From contig NC_018632.1 of the NCBI RefSeq assembly GCF_000172635.2, positions 434,001 through 498,000 of the forward strand: 64,000 bases of DNA, in the 5' to 3' direction. How positions within the stretch are numbered: position 1 is the first letter of the stretch; the number at the start of each line of letters is the position of its first letter. Below, piece by piece: positions 27,311 to 38,012 of the stretch. The notes beneath the pieces are model-generated. The model saw only the letters and a program-made list of their open reading frames with translations, did not search any database and was not told the origin of the DNA. Position numbers and translations under genes: made by a program. The DNA comes from Alteromonas macleodii ATCC 27126 (GTDB lineage Bacteria > Pseudomonadota > Gammaproteobacteria > Enterobacterales > Alteromonadaceae).

Positions 27311-27853
27311 ATGAAAACCCGACTGCTATCTCTTGCCACTATTCTGTGCGCGTTTGGGGCGTTTAATGTACAAGCTGAGACAGTTGCTGATGCATTGGAG
27401 AAATGTCGCAACACGGATAATAGTTTAAAGCGACTTATGTGCTATGACAGCGTCGCGAAATCACTCAACAAGTACGAAGGTTCAGACGCTCAGATTGAGC
27501 AACTACAGGCCTACAAGAGCAACAATGGTAATCAGATGAAGCCTCGCCCAGCGCCTGTCGCTCAGGGACAAGTTCAAGCCTCAGAACCTAAGAATGACTT
27601 TGGACTTGAACATAAGCGAGATTTGTCTGACGAAGCTTCTGAGATTGCGGTCACTATCGCTTCGATCAAGAAGAATGTGCGTGATAAGCATGTTATAACT
27701 TTCAGCGATGGTTCTGTATGGCAGCAAACTGATGGAACCTATATGAAGCTTAAGGAAGGTCAGTCGGTAGCCGTAGAAAGGGGCTTATTGGGTGCATTTT
27801 TCCTAAGTGTAGAAGGGCTCAACAAGCGCATGAAAGTGAAACGCGTAAAATAA
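27311..27853 (+). CDS. uncharacterised exported protein in the tat operon
   Basis: A 180-residue protein with a Sec signal peptide (cleavage after VQA). The mature N-terminal motif VADALEKCRNTDNSLKRLMCYDSVAKSL has two Cys spaced like the C-x(n)-RLxCYD pattern of small periplasmic proteins. A Gln/Pro-rich linker leads to a C-terminal domain of about 65 residues (VTIASIKKNVRDKHVITFSDGSVWQQTDG...VERGLLGAFFLSVEGLNKRMKVKRVK) that reads as a small beta-barrel. A good ribosome site (AGAAAGGAATAAAA) precedes the ATG. It sits between tatC and tatD with no gap to tatD, so it is co-transcribed; its function is unknown. Confidence 0.8.
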   Translation: MKTRLLSLATILCAFGAFNVQAETVADALEKCRNTDNSLKRLMCYDSVAKSLNKYEGSDAQIEQLQAYKSNNGNQMKPRPAPVAQGQVQASEPKNDFGLEHKRDLSDEASEIAVTIASIKKNVRDKHVITFSDGSVWQQTDGTYMKLKEGQSVAVERGLLGAFFLSVEGLNKRMKVKRVK

Positions 27854-28630
27854 ATGCCTTGGTTTGATGCTGGCGTCAACTTGCTGGATAAGCGATTTGA
27901 CGCCGATGAAGTTATACAACGAGCAAAAGATGCAGGGGTAGAAAAACTCTGCATTATCACCACGCACCCCAGTGAATGGGACGCTGCAGTAGCGCTATAT
28001 AATAAGTATCCAACCCAATGCTGTTACACTATCGGTGTCCATCCTCACAATGCAAAAGATGTCACGCCAAGTGATTACAAGCGGTTACGCGAACTTGCAC
28101 AACAGAATGGGTGTGTTGCAATTGGTGAATGTGGTCTGGATTTTAATCGCAATTTCTCACCACAGCCCGTTCAATTGGCAGTGTTCGAAGCCCAGTTAGA
28201 CATTGCGGCTGCATTAGGCTTACCCGTGTATCTACATGAAAGGGATGCGTTTGACGAACAAGTCGCGTTATTAACCGAGTATATGCCTCGTATAAAAGGT
28301 GGTATTGCCCACTGTTTTACTGGGAATGCAGAGCAGGTTCAGCACTACCTTGCGCTGGGGCTTTATATTGGTATTACTGGCTGGGTATGTGATGAGAAGC
28401 GAGGCGAAGCACTACGCGAAGCCGTGAAGTCTATACCTTTAAACCGTCTTATTCTTGAAACAGATGCGCCTTATCTGTTTCCCAAAACCCTTCGACCGAG
28501 AAAACGTAATAACGAACCTGCTTTTCTACCCCATATCGCTAAACAATTAGGCGAATATCTGCAAGTTGAGACTGATAAATTACGTATTAGCAGTTATGCT
28601 AATAGCTGTGAGTTGTTTTCTCTCAGCTAA
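27854..28630 (+). CDS. tatD: TatD family DNase
   Basis: A 258-residue metal-dependent 3'-5' exonuclease of the TIM-barrel TatD family, cytoplasmic and not part of the translocon itself. Metal-site motifs: WFDAGVNLLDKRFD (in place of the usual DxHxH; here the first His pair is N-x-L), VHPHNAKD, AIGECGLDFNR (Glu), VYLHERDAFDEQ (His), GGIAHCFTGN (His) and LETDAPYLFP (Asp). The altered first motif is typical of the TatD branch as opposed to YcfH. The ATG immediately follows the stop of the preceding gene. Confidence 0.93.
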   Translation: MPWFDAGVNLLDKRFDADEVIQRAKDAGVEKLCIITTHPSEWDAAVALYNKYPTQCCYTIGVHPHNAKDVTPSDYKRLRELAQQNGCVAIGECGLDFNRNFSPQPVQLAVFEAQLDIAAALGLPVYLHERDAFDEQVALLTEYMPRIKGGIAHCFTGNAEQVQHYLALGLYIGITGWVCDEKRGEALREAVKSIPLNRLILETDAPYLFPKTLRPRKRNNEPAFLPHIAKQLGEYLQVETDKLRISSYANSCELFSLS

Positions 28631-28642
28631 ACATAGGTTTAT

Positions 28643-31548
<2,906 letters not shown>

Positions 31549-31573
31549 TACCAACAACCAAAGGTTCGACAAC

Positions 31574-31604
31574 AAAAAAGCCGTGCAATGCACGGCTTTT
31601 TTTT
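31574..31604 (+). terminator. rho-independent terminator after hemB
   Basis: The stem AAAAGCCGTGC/GCACGGCTTTT with a three-base AAT loop and eight T. It lies 26 bases after hemB. Confidence 0.94.
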
Positions 31605-31661
31605 CATGTTTTTCCGTTTATCGGAATACATATTTAACGCATTCTATCTGTTTGTAAGTGG

Positions 31662-33173
31662 TTACTTACAAACGAGTTCGCAGCCAGCTTTATGCTGAAG
31701 CCAGCATTCATTTGCTAGCTCTGCGTTGATCAAAGGATGCGATTTCAGCCAGCCTTCAGGAAAAGTAAGTGTCCACTTACTTTCTTCGCACTGCAAAGTT
31801 ACCTCTGGTATATGTTTATTCTGACGACGCAGACATAACACCACTGCTATACGTAAAATTCGCAATAAGCCTTTTAGCATTGGACGGTAGTCTTCGTGGT
31901 ACTTTTCAAATACGTCTGGCTTTATATTTAATCTATGCTGAGCAACTAAATCGCGGATGGCTGCCCGCTGAAGGCGCGTGAAGCCGGGCAAATCAATGTG
32001 ACTTAATATGTATTCACCATGCTCATGATGGCGCTTATATTCAATGTGAAGACCTATTTCATGAAGCTGTGCGGCTGCACCTAAAATAGTTTCGGTATCT
32101 AAATGACAAATATTCTGTTGTGCACAAAGTTGATGGCATAAAGTAAGCGCTACGTGACTAACCGAGTTCGCGTGACTGGCATCTACATGATAACGATGTT
32201 TTGCCTGATTAAGGGTCTGCTGGCGTCTATCATTCTCAGTAACGTTATCTAGCATTCCGTAGATAAGTCCTTCTCGAAGCGCACCACCAGAAATATTCAT
32301 GTGCTTAATATTTAGCGCTTCAAATAAGCTGATGAGGATCGCTAAACCAGACGGGAAAATAGCTTTTCTGTTATCTTCCAATCCGTCGATATCAAGGGTT
32401 TTAATGCTGCCGCATTCAATACATTGCTTTTCTAAATGATACAAATAGTCTAAGCGGATAGCATCACTAATGCCCTGTGCTACAAGAATCTCAGTAATGG
32501 CTTGCGGCGTGCCAGATGCACCTAAACAATTCTCCCAATCAAAACACAAAAACGCGCTAGACACATCGGCAATAAGCGCATGTGCGGCTTGTTTGGCATT
32601 GTCGAAATTGTCTTCGGTGATAGTGCCGCCGGTGAAATAGCGTTCCATAAACGTTACACAGCCCATATCCAAACTCTTAAGATGGATAGGCTGCATGTCG
32701 TTGCCGATAATGATTTCTGTGCTGGCGCCGCCAATATCTATGACTAAGCTATTGCCTTGGTTGGCGGATGTGTAGGCTACGCCAAGATAAATTTGTCGCG
32801 CTTCTTCTTCACCGCTAATCACTTCAAGTTTGTGATTGAGAATCTCTTCTGCCTTGCGAATGAATACATGCGCATTGGTTGCCAGTCGCAATGTAGCGGT
32901 CGCTACAATTTTAATATTAGAAGGGGGGATATCCTGCAGGCGTTCGGAGAATACTTGCAGGCATTGCCAGCCGCGTTCCATGCTTACGTCATCAAGTGCT
33001 AGCTCATCATCTAAACCTGCTGCTAGGCGCACTTTCTGTTTGATTTTCCCTATTATTTGCACACTGCCGTTAACAACGTGAACAATCACCATGTGAAAGC
33101 TGTTAGAGCCTAAATCTACGGCGGCGTAATACTCGCCGTAGGTTTGTGCGTCGTGCTGGAGTTCTGCCTGCAT
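31662..33173 (-). CDS. Ppx/GppA family exopolyphosphatase / pppGpp phosphohydrolase
   Basis: A 503-residue cytoplasmic ASKHA-fold phosphatase that hydrolyses polyphosphate and/or the 5' phosphate of pppGpp. The N-terminal YYAAVDLGSNSFHMVIVHV, the VISGEEEARQIYLGVAY motif, VIDIGGASTEIIIGN and GGALREGLIYGML are all present. The C-terminal HD-like region (LHEIGLHIEYKRHHEHGEYIL) is that of full-length Ppx/GppA. In E. coli the gene next to rhlB is gppA, so position favours gppA; length (E. coli GppA 494, Ppx 513) does not decide. It starts 33 bases after the rhlB end, so it may be affected by the rhlB frameshift through polarity. Confidence 0.92.
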   Translation of the reverse strand: MQAELQHDAQTYGEYYAAVDLGSNSFHMVIVHVVNGSVQIIGKIKQKVRLAAGLDDELALDDVSMERGWQCLQVFSERLQDIPPSNIKIVATATLRLATNAHVFIRKAEEILNHKLEVISGEEEARQIYLGVAYTSANQGNSLVIDIGGASTEIIIGNDMQPIHLKSLDMGCVTFMERYFTGGTITEDNFDNAKQAAHALIADVSSAFLCFDWENCLGASGTPQAITEILVAQGISDAIRLDYLYHLEKQCIECGSIKTLDIDGLEDNRKAIFPSGLAILISLFEALNIKHMNISGGALREGLIYGMLDNVTENDRRQQTLNQAKHRYHVDASHANSVSHVALTLCHQLCAQQNICHLDTETILGAAAQLHEIGLHIEYKRHHEHGEYILSHIDLPGFTRLQRAAIRDLVAQHRLNIKPDVFEKYHEDYRPMLKGLLRILRIAVVLCLRRQNKHIPEVTLQCEESKWTLTFPEGWLKSHPLINAELANECWLQHKAGCELVCK

Positions 33174-33206
33174 AAAACCTCGATTCTTATTGAGTACCTT
33201 TACGCC

Positions 33207-34498
33207 TCACTGTTGCGCTCTGTTGTTTCGGTTTTGAGGCTTTCCACGGCCTCTTCCGTTTCCACGACGTGAAGAATTGCGGTTGTTAGGCGTACGTCTT
33301 CTACGTGGTTTTGGAGGCGTTACATCATCAAGTAGAGCACTGCGGTCGTAATCGGTAACCGGTATTGCCTTTTGAATGTATTGCTCAATAGCAGGTAAGT
33401 TTAGTGCGTATTTTTCGCACGCGAAACTAATTGCAACACCACTTTGTCCTGCACGGCCAGTACGACCAATACGGTGTACATAGTCTTCGGCGTCGTCAGG
33501 TAAGTCGTAGTTGAATACGTGCGTTACCGCGTCGATATGAAGACCGCGCGCTGCAACGTCGGTTGCGACTAAAATATCAAGATTGCCTTTGGTGAAATCT
33601 TCTAAGATCCCAAGGCGTTTCTTCTGTGGTACATCGCCGCTAAGCAAGCCAACGCGATGGCCATCTGCGGTAAGCCAGTCGGTAACTTTCTCACAACTAT
33701 TTTAGTGTTGGCAAAAACAATTGCCTTTTCTGGCCATTCTTCTTCAAGCAGCGTAAGAAGAAGCAGCATCTTGTCGTCATCAGACGGATAAAATAGCTCT
33801 TGAGAAACGCGAGTTGCAGTTGTTTGTTCTGGCGCTACCTGTACGTGGGTAGGGTTGTTCATGTGCTCGTAAGCAAGCTCTTGCACGCGGTAGCTAAGTG
33901 TAGCTGAAAATAGCATGCTCAAACGTTCACTTGCCGGTGGCATGCGGCGGAATAAAAAGCGGATATCCTTTATAAAGCCTAAATCGAACATGCGGTCGGC
34001 TTCATCAAGTACGGCAACCTGAATATTCTTCAGTGTGAACACATTCTGTTTGTAGTAATCCAGTATGCGTCCTGTCGTACCAATTATAATATCTACCCCT
34101 TCTTCCAAAGTTTCACGTTGACTTTGGTAACCTTCGCCCCCATAAATCAAACCAAGCGACAATCCAGTATGCTCACTAAGCAGTTTGGCGTCGTTATAAA
34201 TTTGAACGGCGAGCTCTCTGGTCGGCGCCATAATAATTGCGCGAGGGCCATTTGATTTGCTGTTATCTGCGTTTTCTGCTTTGCTTAGCAAATAGTGAAA
34301 TGTAGCTACCAAAAAGGCAATGGTTTTACCGGTTCCGGTTTGAGCCTGACCTGCAATGTCGTGACCTTCCAATAAAGGAGGCAGTGCAAGTGCTTGAATT
34401 GGTGTACAATGTGAAAAATTAGCTGCCGCCAAGGCGTCAACAACCTTGCCGTTAATCGGCAGGTCAGAAAAGTGAGTATCAGTTAAGTGAGTAGGCAT
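33207..34498 (-). pseudogene. rhlB: ATP-dependent RNA helicase RhlB, single-base frameshift
   Basis: DEAD-box helicase of the RNA degradosome family, broken into two frames. The 5' part (34498 to 33602, 298 codons) has [24 protein letters not shown] and LFSATLS, and is native up to about residue 265 (VFANTK). It then runs 33 codons out of frame to a stop. The 3' part (33647-33207, other frame) holds the motifs [16 protein letters not shown] and [10 protein letters not shown] and an Arg-rich tail. Adding one A to the four-A run in the coding strand (33700-33703 on the + strand) restores the expected [23 protein letters not shown] and gives about 430 residues, like E. coli RhlB (421). The cause is a one-base deletion or a homopolymer sequencing error. 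The 3' frame has no good ribosome site. Confidence 0.9.
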
Positions 34499-34598
34499 AG
34501 CTTATAGCTTATCAGTGCTTGCATTAAAAAACAGTTTCTATATAACACTTATGGTCAGGCTGAGACAAATCAGCGACAGACCAATAATGGAGAAAAGA

Positions 34599-34925
34599 AT
34601 GAGCGACAAAATTATCCAGTTATCTGACGATAAATTCGAAGCAGATGTTATCAATGCTGAAGGTCCTGTACTGGTTGACTTCTGGGCCGAATGGTGTGGC
34701 CCGTGTAAAATGATCGCACCAATCTTGGAAGAAGTTGCGACCGAGTTTGATGGCAAGTTAACAGTTGGCAAGTTGAATGTCGATGAAAATAACGAAACTC
34801 CACCTAAATATGGTATTCGTGGTATTCCTACATTGCTACTTTTCAAAAACGGTAACGTTGCCGCAACTAAAGTAGGCGCGCTATCTAAAGCTCAATTAAC
34901 AGAGTTTCTTAACGAAAACCTTTAA
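34599..34925 (+). CDS. trxA: thioredoxin 1
   Basis: A 108-residue thioredoxin, general dithiol reductant of the cytoplasm, recycled by TrxB and NADPH. The active site is WCGPC (about residues 31-35, [14 protein letters not shown]). Conserved LNVDEN, the cis-Pro in [12 protein letters not shown] and G(A)LSKAQL are present. The ATG at 34599 has GGAGAAAAG upstream; the frame extends to 34515, but only this start gives the canonical [11 protein letters not shown]. It is divergent from rhlB and upstream of rho, as in E. coli. Confidence 0.97.
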   Translation: MSDKIIQLSDDKFEADVINAEGPVLVDFWAEWCGPCKMIAPILEEVATEFDGKLTVGKLNVDENNETPPKYGIRGIPTLLLFKNGNVAATKVGALSKAQLTEFLNENL

Positions 34926-34939
34926 TTGATTTCAAATTG

Positions 34940-34970
34940 AAAACCGGTGCTAACGAAGCACCGGTTTTTA
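34940..34970 (+). terminator. rho-independent terminator between trxA and rho
   Basis: The stem AAAACCGGTGC/GCACCGGTTTT with a seven-base TAACGAA loop and a short T-run. It lies 15 bases after the trxA stop and 227 bases before rho, so rho has its own promoter or is read through this site. Confidence 0.88.
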
Positions 34971-35196
34971 TTTACGCCACAGGGACTAACGTTTCATTCT
35001 AGAAGAGCAAGCCACAAATTATTTAACATTTCGGCGGTAAAACGCTGGACGTTGATTAAATATAGTGCTAACTTTTCTTCAGCGCTCATCCGAGCAGCGT
35101 TCTGCTTACGCCCACATCAGGGTGATATCAAATCTAAACTAGAACAGAGTGACTTTAAGTCCTGTAAGCGAAGTTCAAGCACAAAGACCCACCAGT

Positions 35197-36462
35197 ATGA
35201 ATTTAACTGAATTAAAGAACAAACCAATAAGCGAGTTGGTTAACCTGGCCGAGGAGATGGGCCTGGAAAACATGGCGCGCGCCAGAAAACAAGACATCAT
35301 TTTCTCAATCCTAAAGACACACGCAAAAAGCGGTGAAGACATCTTTGGTGATGGGGTACTAGAAATTTTACAGGACGGTTTCGGCTTCTTACGCTCAGCT
35401 GACTCTTCGTATCTTGCAGGACCAGACGATATTTATGTATCGCCAAGCCAAATTCGACGCTTTAACTTGCGTACCGGTGATACGATTGCCGGGAAAATTC
35501 GTCCACCGAAAGACAGTGAACGATACTTCGCCCTGCTAAAAATCCGCGAAGTTAACTTCGACAAGCCTGAAAATTCACGTAATAAAATCCTTTTTGAAAA
35601 CCTTACACCGCTTCACGCAGCAGATCGCTTGCGCATGGAACGTGGTAATGGCTCAACAGAAGACATTACGGCTCGTGTACTAGATTTGGCGTCGCCAATC
35701 GGTAAAGGCCAGCGTGGTCTTATCGTAGCGCCACCTAAGGCCGGTAAAACGCTTCTTCTTCAGAATATTGCTCAGTCAATTGCTGCTAACCACCCAGATT
35801 GTGAGTTAATGGTATTGCTTATTGATGAGCGTCCGGAAGAAGTAACCGAGATGCATCGTCTTGTTCAAGGTGAAGTCGTTGCTTCAACCTTCGATGAGCC
35901 AGCAAGTCGTCACGTACAAGTTGCTGAAATGGTTATCGAGAAAGCCAAGCGTCTTGTTGAACACAAAAAAGACGTGGTTATCCTGCTTGACTCGATTACT
36001 CGTCTTGCTCGCGCTTACAACACGGTTATCCCATCATCAGGTAAAGTACTTACCGGTGGTGTTGATGCGAATGCTCTTCACAAGCCTAAGCGCTTCTTTG
36101 GTGCTGCCCGTAATGTTGAAGAAGGCGGAAGCTTAACGATTATCGCAACAGCGCTTATCGATACCGGCTCTAAAATGGACGAAGTTATCTACGAAGAGTT
36201 TAAAGGTACAGGTAACATGGAATTACACCTTAATCGCAAAATCGCGGAAAAACGTGTATTCCCGGCTATCGACTTCAACCGCTCTGGTACCCGACGTGAA
36301 GAACTGCTTACAGCGCAAGATGAACTACAGAAAATGTGGATCCTTCGCAAAATCGTTCACGAAATGTCAGAAATTGACGCAATGGACTTCCTTATCAGTA
36401 AGTTGTCGATGACCAAGACAAACGATGAGTTCTTTGACGCAATGCGTAGACAAAAGAGTTAA
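35197..36462 (+). CDS. rho: transcription termination factor Rho
   Basis: Hexameric RNA-dependent ATPase helicase that ends transcription at rut sites. At 421 residues it matches E. coli Rho (419). The N-terminal [22 protein letters not shown] helical domain and the cold-shock RNA-binding fold ([41 protein letters not shown]) are present. The ATPase domain has [27 protein letters not shown] and [13 protein letters not shown]. The ATG at 35197 fits the family; the frame extends upstream to 35149. The 227-base leader before it is a likely place for autogenous control, as known for E. coli rho. Confidence 0.98.
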   Translation: MNLTELKNKPISELVNLAEEMGLENMARARKQDIIFSILKTHAKSGEDIFGDGVLEILQDGFGFLRSADSSYLAGPDDIYVSPSQIRRFNLRTGDTIAGKIRPPKDSERYFALLKIREVNFDKPENSRNKILFENLTPLHAADRLRMERGNGSTEDITARVLDLASPIGKGQRGLIVAPPKAGKTLLLQNIAQSIAANHPDCELMVLLIDERPEEVTEMHRLVQGEVVASTFDEPASRHVQVAEMVIEKAKRLVEHKKDVVILLDSITRLARAYNTVIPSSGKVLTGGVDANALHKPKRFFGAARNVEEGGSLTIIATALIDTGSKMDEVIYEEFKGTGNMELHLNRKIAEKRVFPAIDFNRSGTRREELLTAQDELQKMWILRKIVHEMSEIDAMDFLISKLSMTKTNDEFFDAMRRQKS

Positions 36463-36493
36463 TAGAAACTTAGTAATAAGTTGATATTTAAAG

Positions 36494-36519
36494 AAAAGGC
36501 GCCACTCGGCGCCTTTTTT
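36494..36519 (+). terminator. rho-independent terminator after rho
   Basis: The stem AAAAGGCGCC/GGCGCCTTTT with an ACTC loop and T-run. It lies 32 bases after the rho stop codon. Confidence 0.93.
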
Positions 36520-36691
36520 ATTCCCTGCATCGATAAAGCACTTTTCTTATACTTCCGTCTAATACCCTCAGTCTTGTGAATGGGGTATTTTCGTTTGCTT
36601 ATTGATTTTTAACAGCAATCGTTAGTTCAATGGTGTGTTCTCCCTTGAGATGATTTACTCTGTCTAAAAAACACCAAAGGAAATAATAGTT

Positions 36692-37990
36692 ATGTACCAG
36701 AAATTGCTGTCACTCGCATTTGCAGGGTTGGCCTCTGTGTCAGCTGCTAATGCCGCTCAGATCAATGTTGATGAATTAGCGAATAAAGTCGAGCCTGATG
36801 TAATTAAATGGCGTCATCACTTTCATGAATTTCCTGAATTATCGAATCGCGAGTTTAAAACCGCTGAATATGTTGCTGACTACCTTGAAAGCCTAGGTTT
36901 AGAAGTGCAGACCGGTGTGGCAAAAACGGGTGTGGTAGCTATTTTAGACTCGGGCAAGCCAGGTCCTGTGGTTGCATTACGTGCAGACATGGACGGACTT
37001 CCTGTAAAAGAGCAAAACGATTTGTCCTACCGCTCAAAGCAGATGGGCGAATACAACGGAAAAGAAGTGCCGGTTATGCACGCCTGTGGTCACGATACTC
37101 ACATGGCAATGCTCATGGGCGCGGCAAAAATTCTTACCGAAATTAAAGGCGACCTGAAAGGTAAAGTGAAGTTTATCTTTCAGCCAGCAGAAGAGGGCGC
37201 ACCCGCTGGAGAAAAAGGCGGTGCGGAAGTTATGGTTGCTGAAGGTGTACTTAAGAACCCTGATGTAGACGCTATTTTTGGCCTGCATATCAATGCTAAC
37301 ACCGATGTGGGTAAAGTGCGTTATAACGCGGGTGGCACCATGGCCGCGGTAGACCCATTTAAAATTGTTATTCACGGTAAGCAAGCCCACGGCGCTTATC
37401 CTTGGAAGAGTGTTGATCCAGTGGTTACCGCTGCGCAAATGATCATGTCAATTCAGACTATAGTAAGTCGTGAGTTGAAATTGATTGACGATGCAGCGGT
37501 GGTGTCTATTGGCTCTATTCACGGCGGTAACCGTTCAAACATCATTCCAAATGAAGTAGAAATGGTTGGCACAATTCGTACACTCAATGAAGCCGCTCGC
37601 GATCACATTTACGAGTCGCTTCCGCGCAAAGTAAAGGCTATTGCTGAAAGTATGGGCGCAGAAGCTGAACTTACGCTACCGCTAGATTACTATTACCCCA
37701 TTACGTACAACGACCCAGAGCTTACAAAAGCCATGCTGCCTACTATGCAGCGTACCGCAGGCGTTGAAAACACGCTGCTTTCTAAGCCGGTCACGGGTGC
37801 GGAAGACTTTTCATTTTTCCAAGAGCAAATTCCAGGTTTATATGTTTGGGTAGGCGGTAAGCCATTAGACGTCTCTGAAGAAGATAGCCCTGCTCATCAC
37901 ACACCGGAATTTTATGTTGATGATGAAGGCATGAAATTAGGCGTGAAGCTTCTAACGAACTTTACCCTAGATTACATGGCTCAACACTAA
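36692..37990 (+). CDS. exported M20 family amidohydrolase/carboxypeptidase
   Basis: A 432-residue metal-dependent amidohydrolase of the M20D type (hippurate hydrolase / N-acyl-amino-acid or IAA-amino-acid hydrolase group). It has a signal peptide ending SAANA, which places it in the periplasm or outside, unusual for the group. Metal ligands: the Cys-His in VMHACGHDTHMAMLMGAAKIL, the Glu pair in FIFQPAEEGAPAGEKGG, the His in FGLHINANTDVG, and the terminal TGAEDFSFFQE with AHHTPEFYVDD. The dimerisation (lid) domain lies between about residues 215 and 325. It has its own transcription unit, with GGAAATAATAGTT before the ATG. Substrate is unknown. Confidence 0.92.
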   Translation: MYQKLLSLAFAGLASVSAANAAQINVDELANKVEPDVIKWRHHFHEFPELSNREFKTAEYVADYLESLGLEVQTGVAKTGVVAILDSGKPGPVVALRADMDGLPVKEQNDLSYRSKQMGEYNGKEVPVMHACGHDTHMAMLMGAAKILTEIKGDLKGKVKFIFQPAEEGAPAGEKGGAEVMVAEGVLKNPDVDAIFGLHINANTDVGKVRYNAGGTMAAVDPFKIVIHGKQAHGAYPWKSVDPVVTAAQMIMSIQTIVSRELKLIDDAAVVSIGSIHGGNRSNIIPNEVEMVGTIRTLNEAARDHIYESLPRKVKAIAESMGAEAELTLPLDYYYPITYNDPELTKAMLPTMQRTAGVENTLLSKPVTGAEDFSFFQEQIPGLYVWVGGKPLDVSEEDSPAHHTPEFYVDDEGMKLGVKLLTNFTLDYMAQH

Positions 37991-38012
37991 ATCTATTCGC
38001 CGGAGACATGCG

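Noticed and set aside
33690..33715. Programmed frameshifting in rhlB
   Set aside because: The site ACTAAAATA lacks a canonical slippery heptamer, a -1 shift would leave the Lys tRNA mispaired, and four A are too few for efficient transcriptional slippage. A plain indel or sequencing error is simpler.
34947..35210. 87-codon frame in the rho leader
   Set aside because: It starts within the terminator after trxA, has low-quality composition and overlaps the true rho start in another frame.
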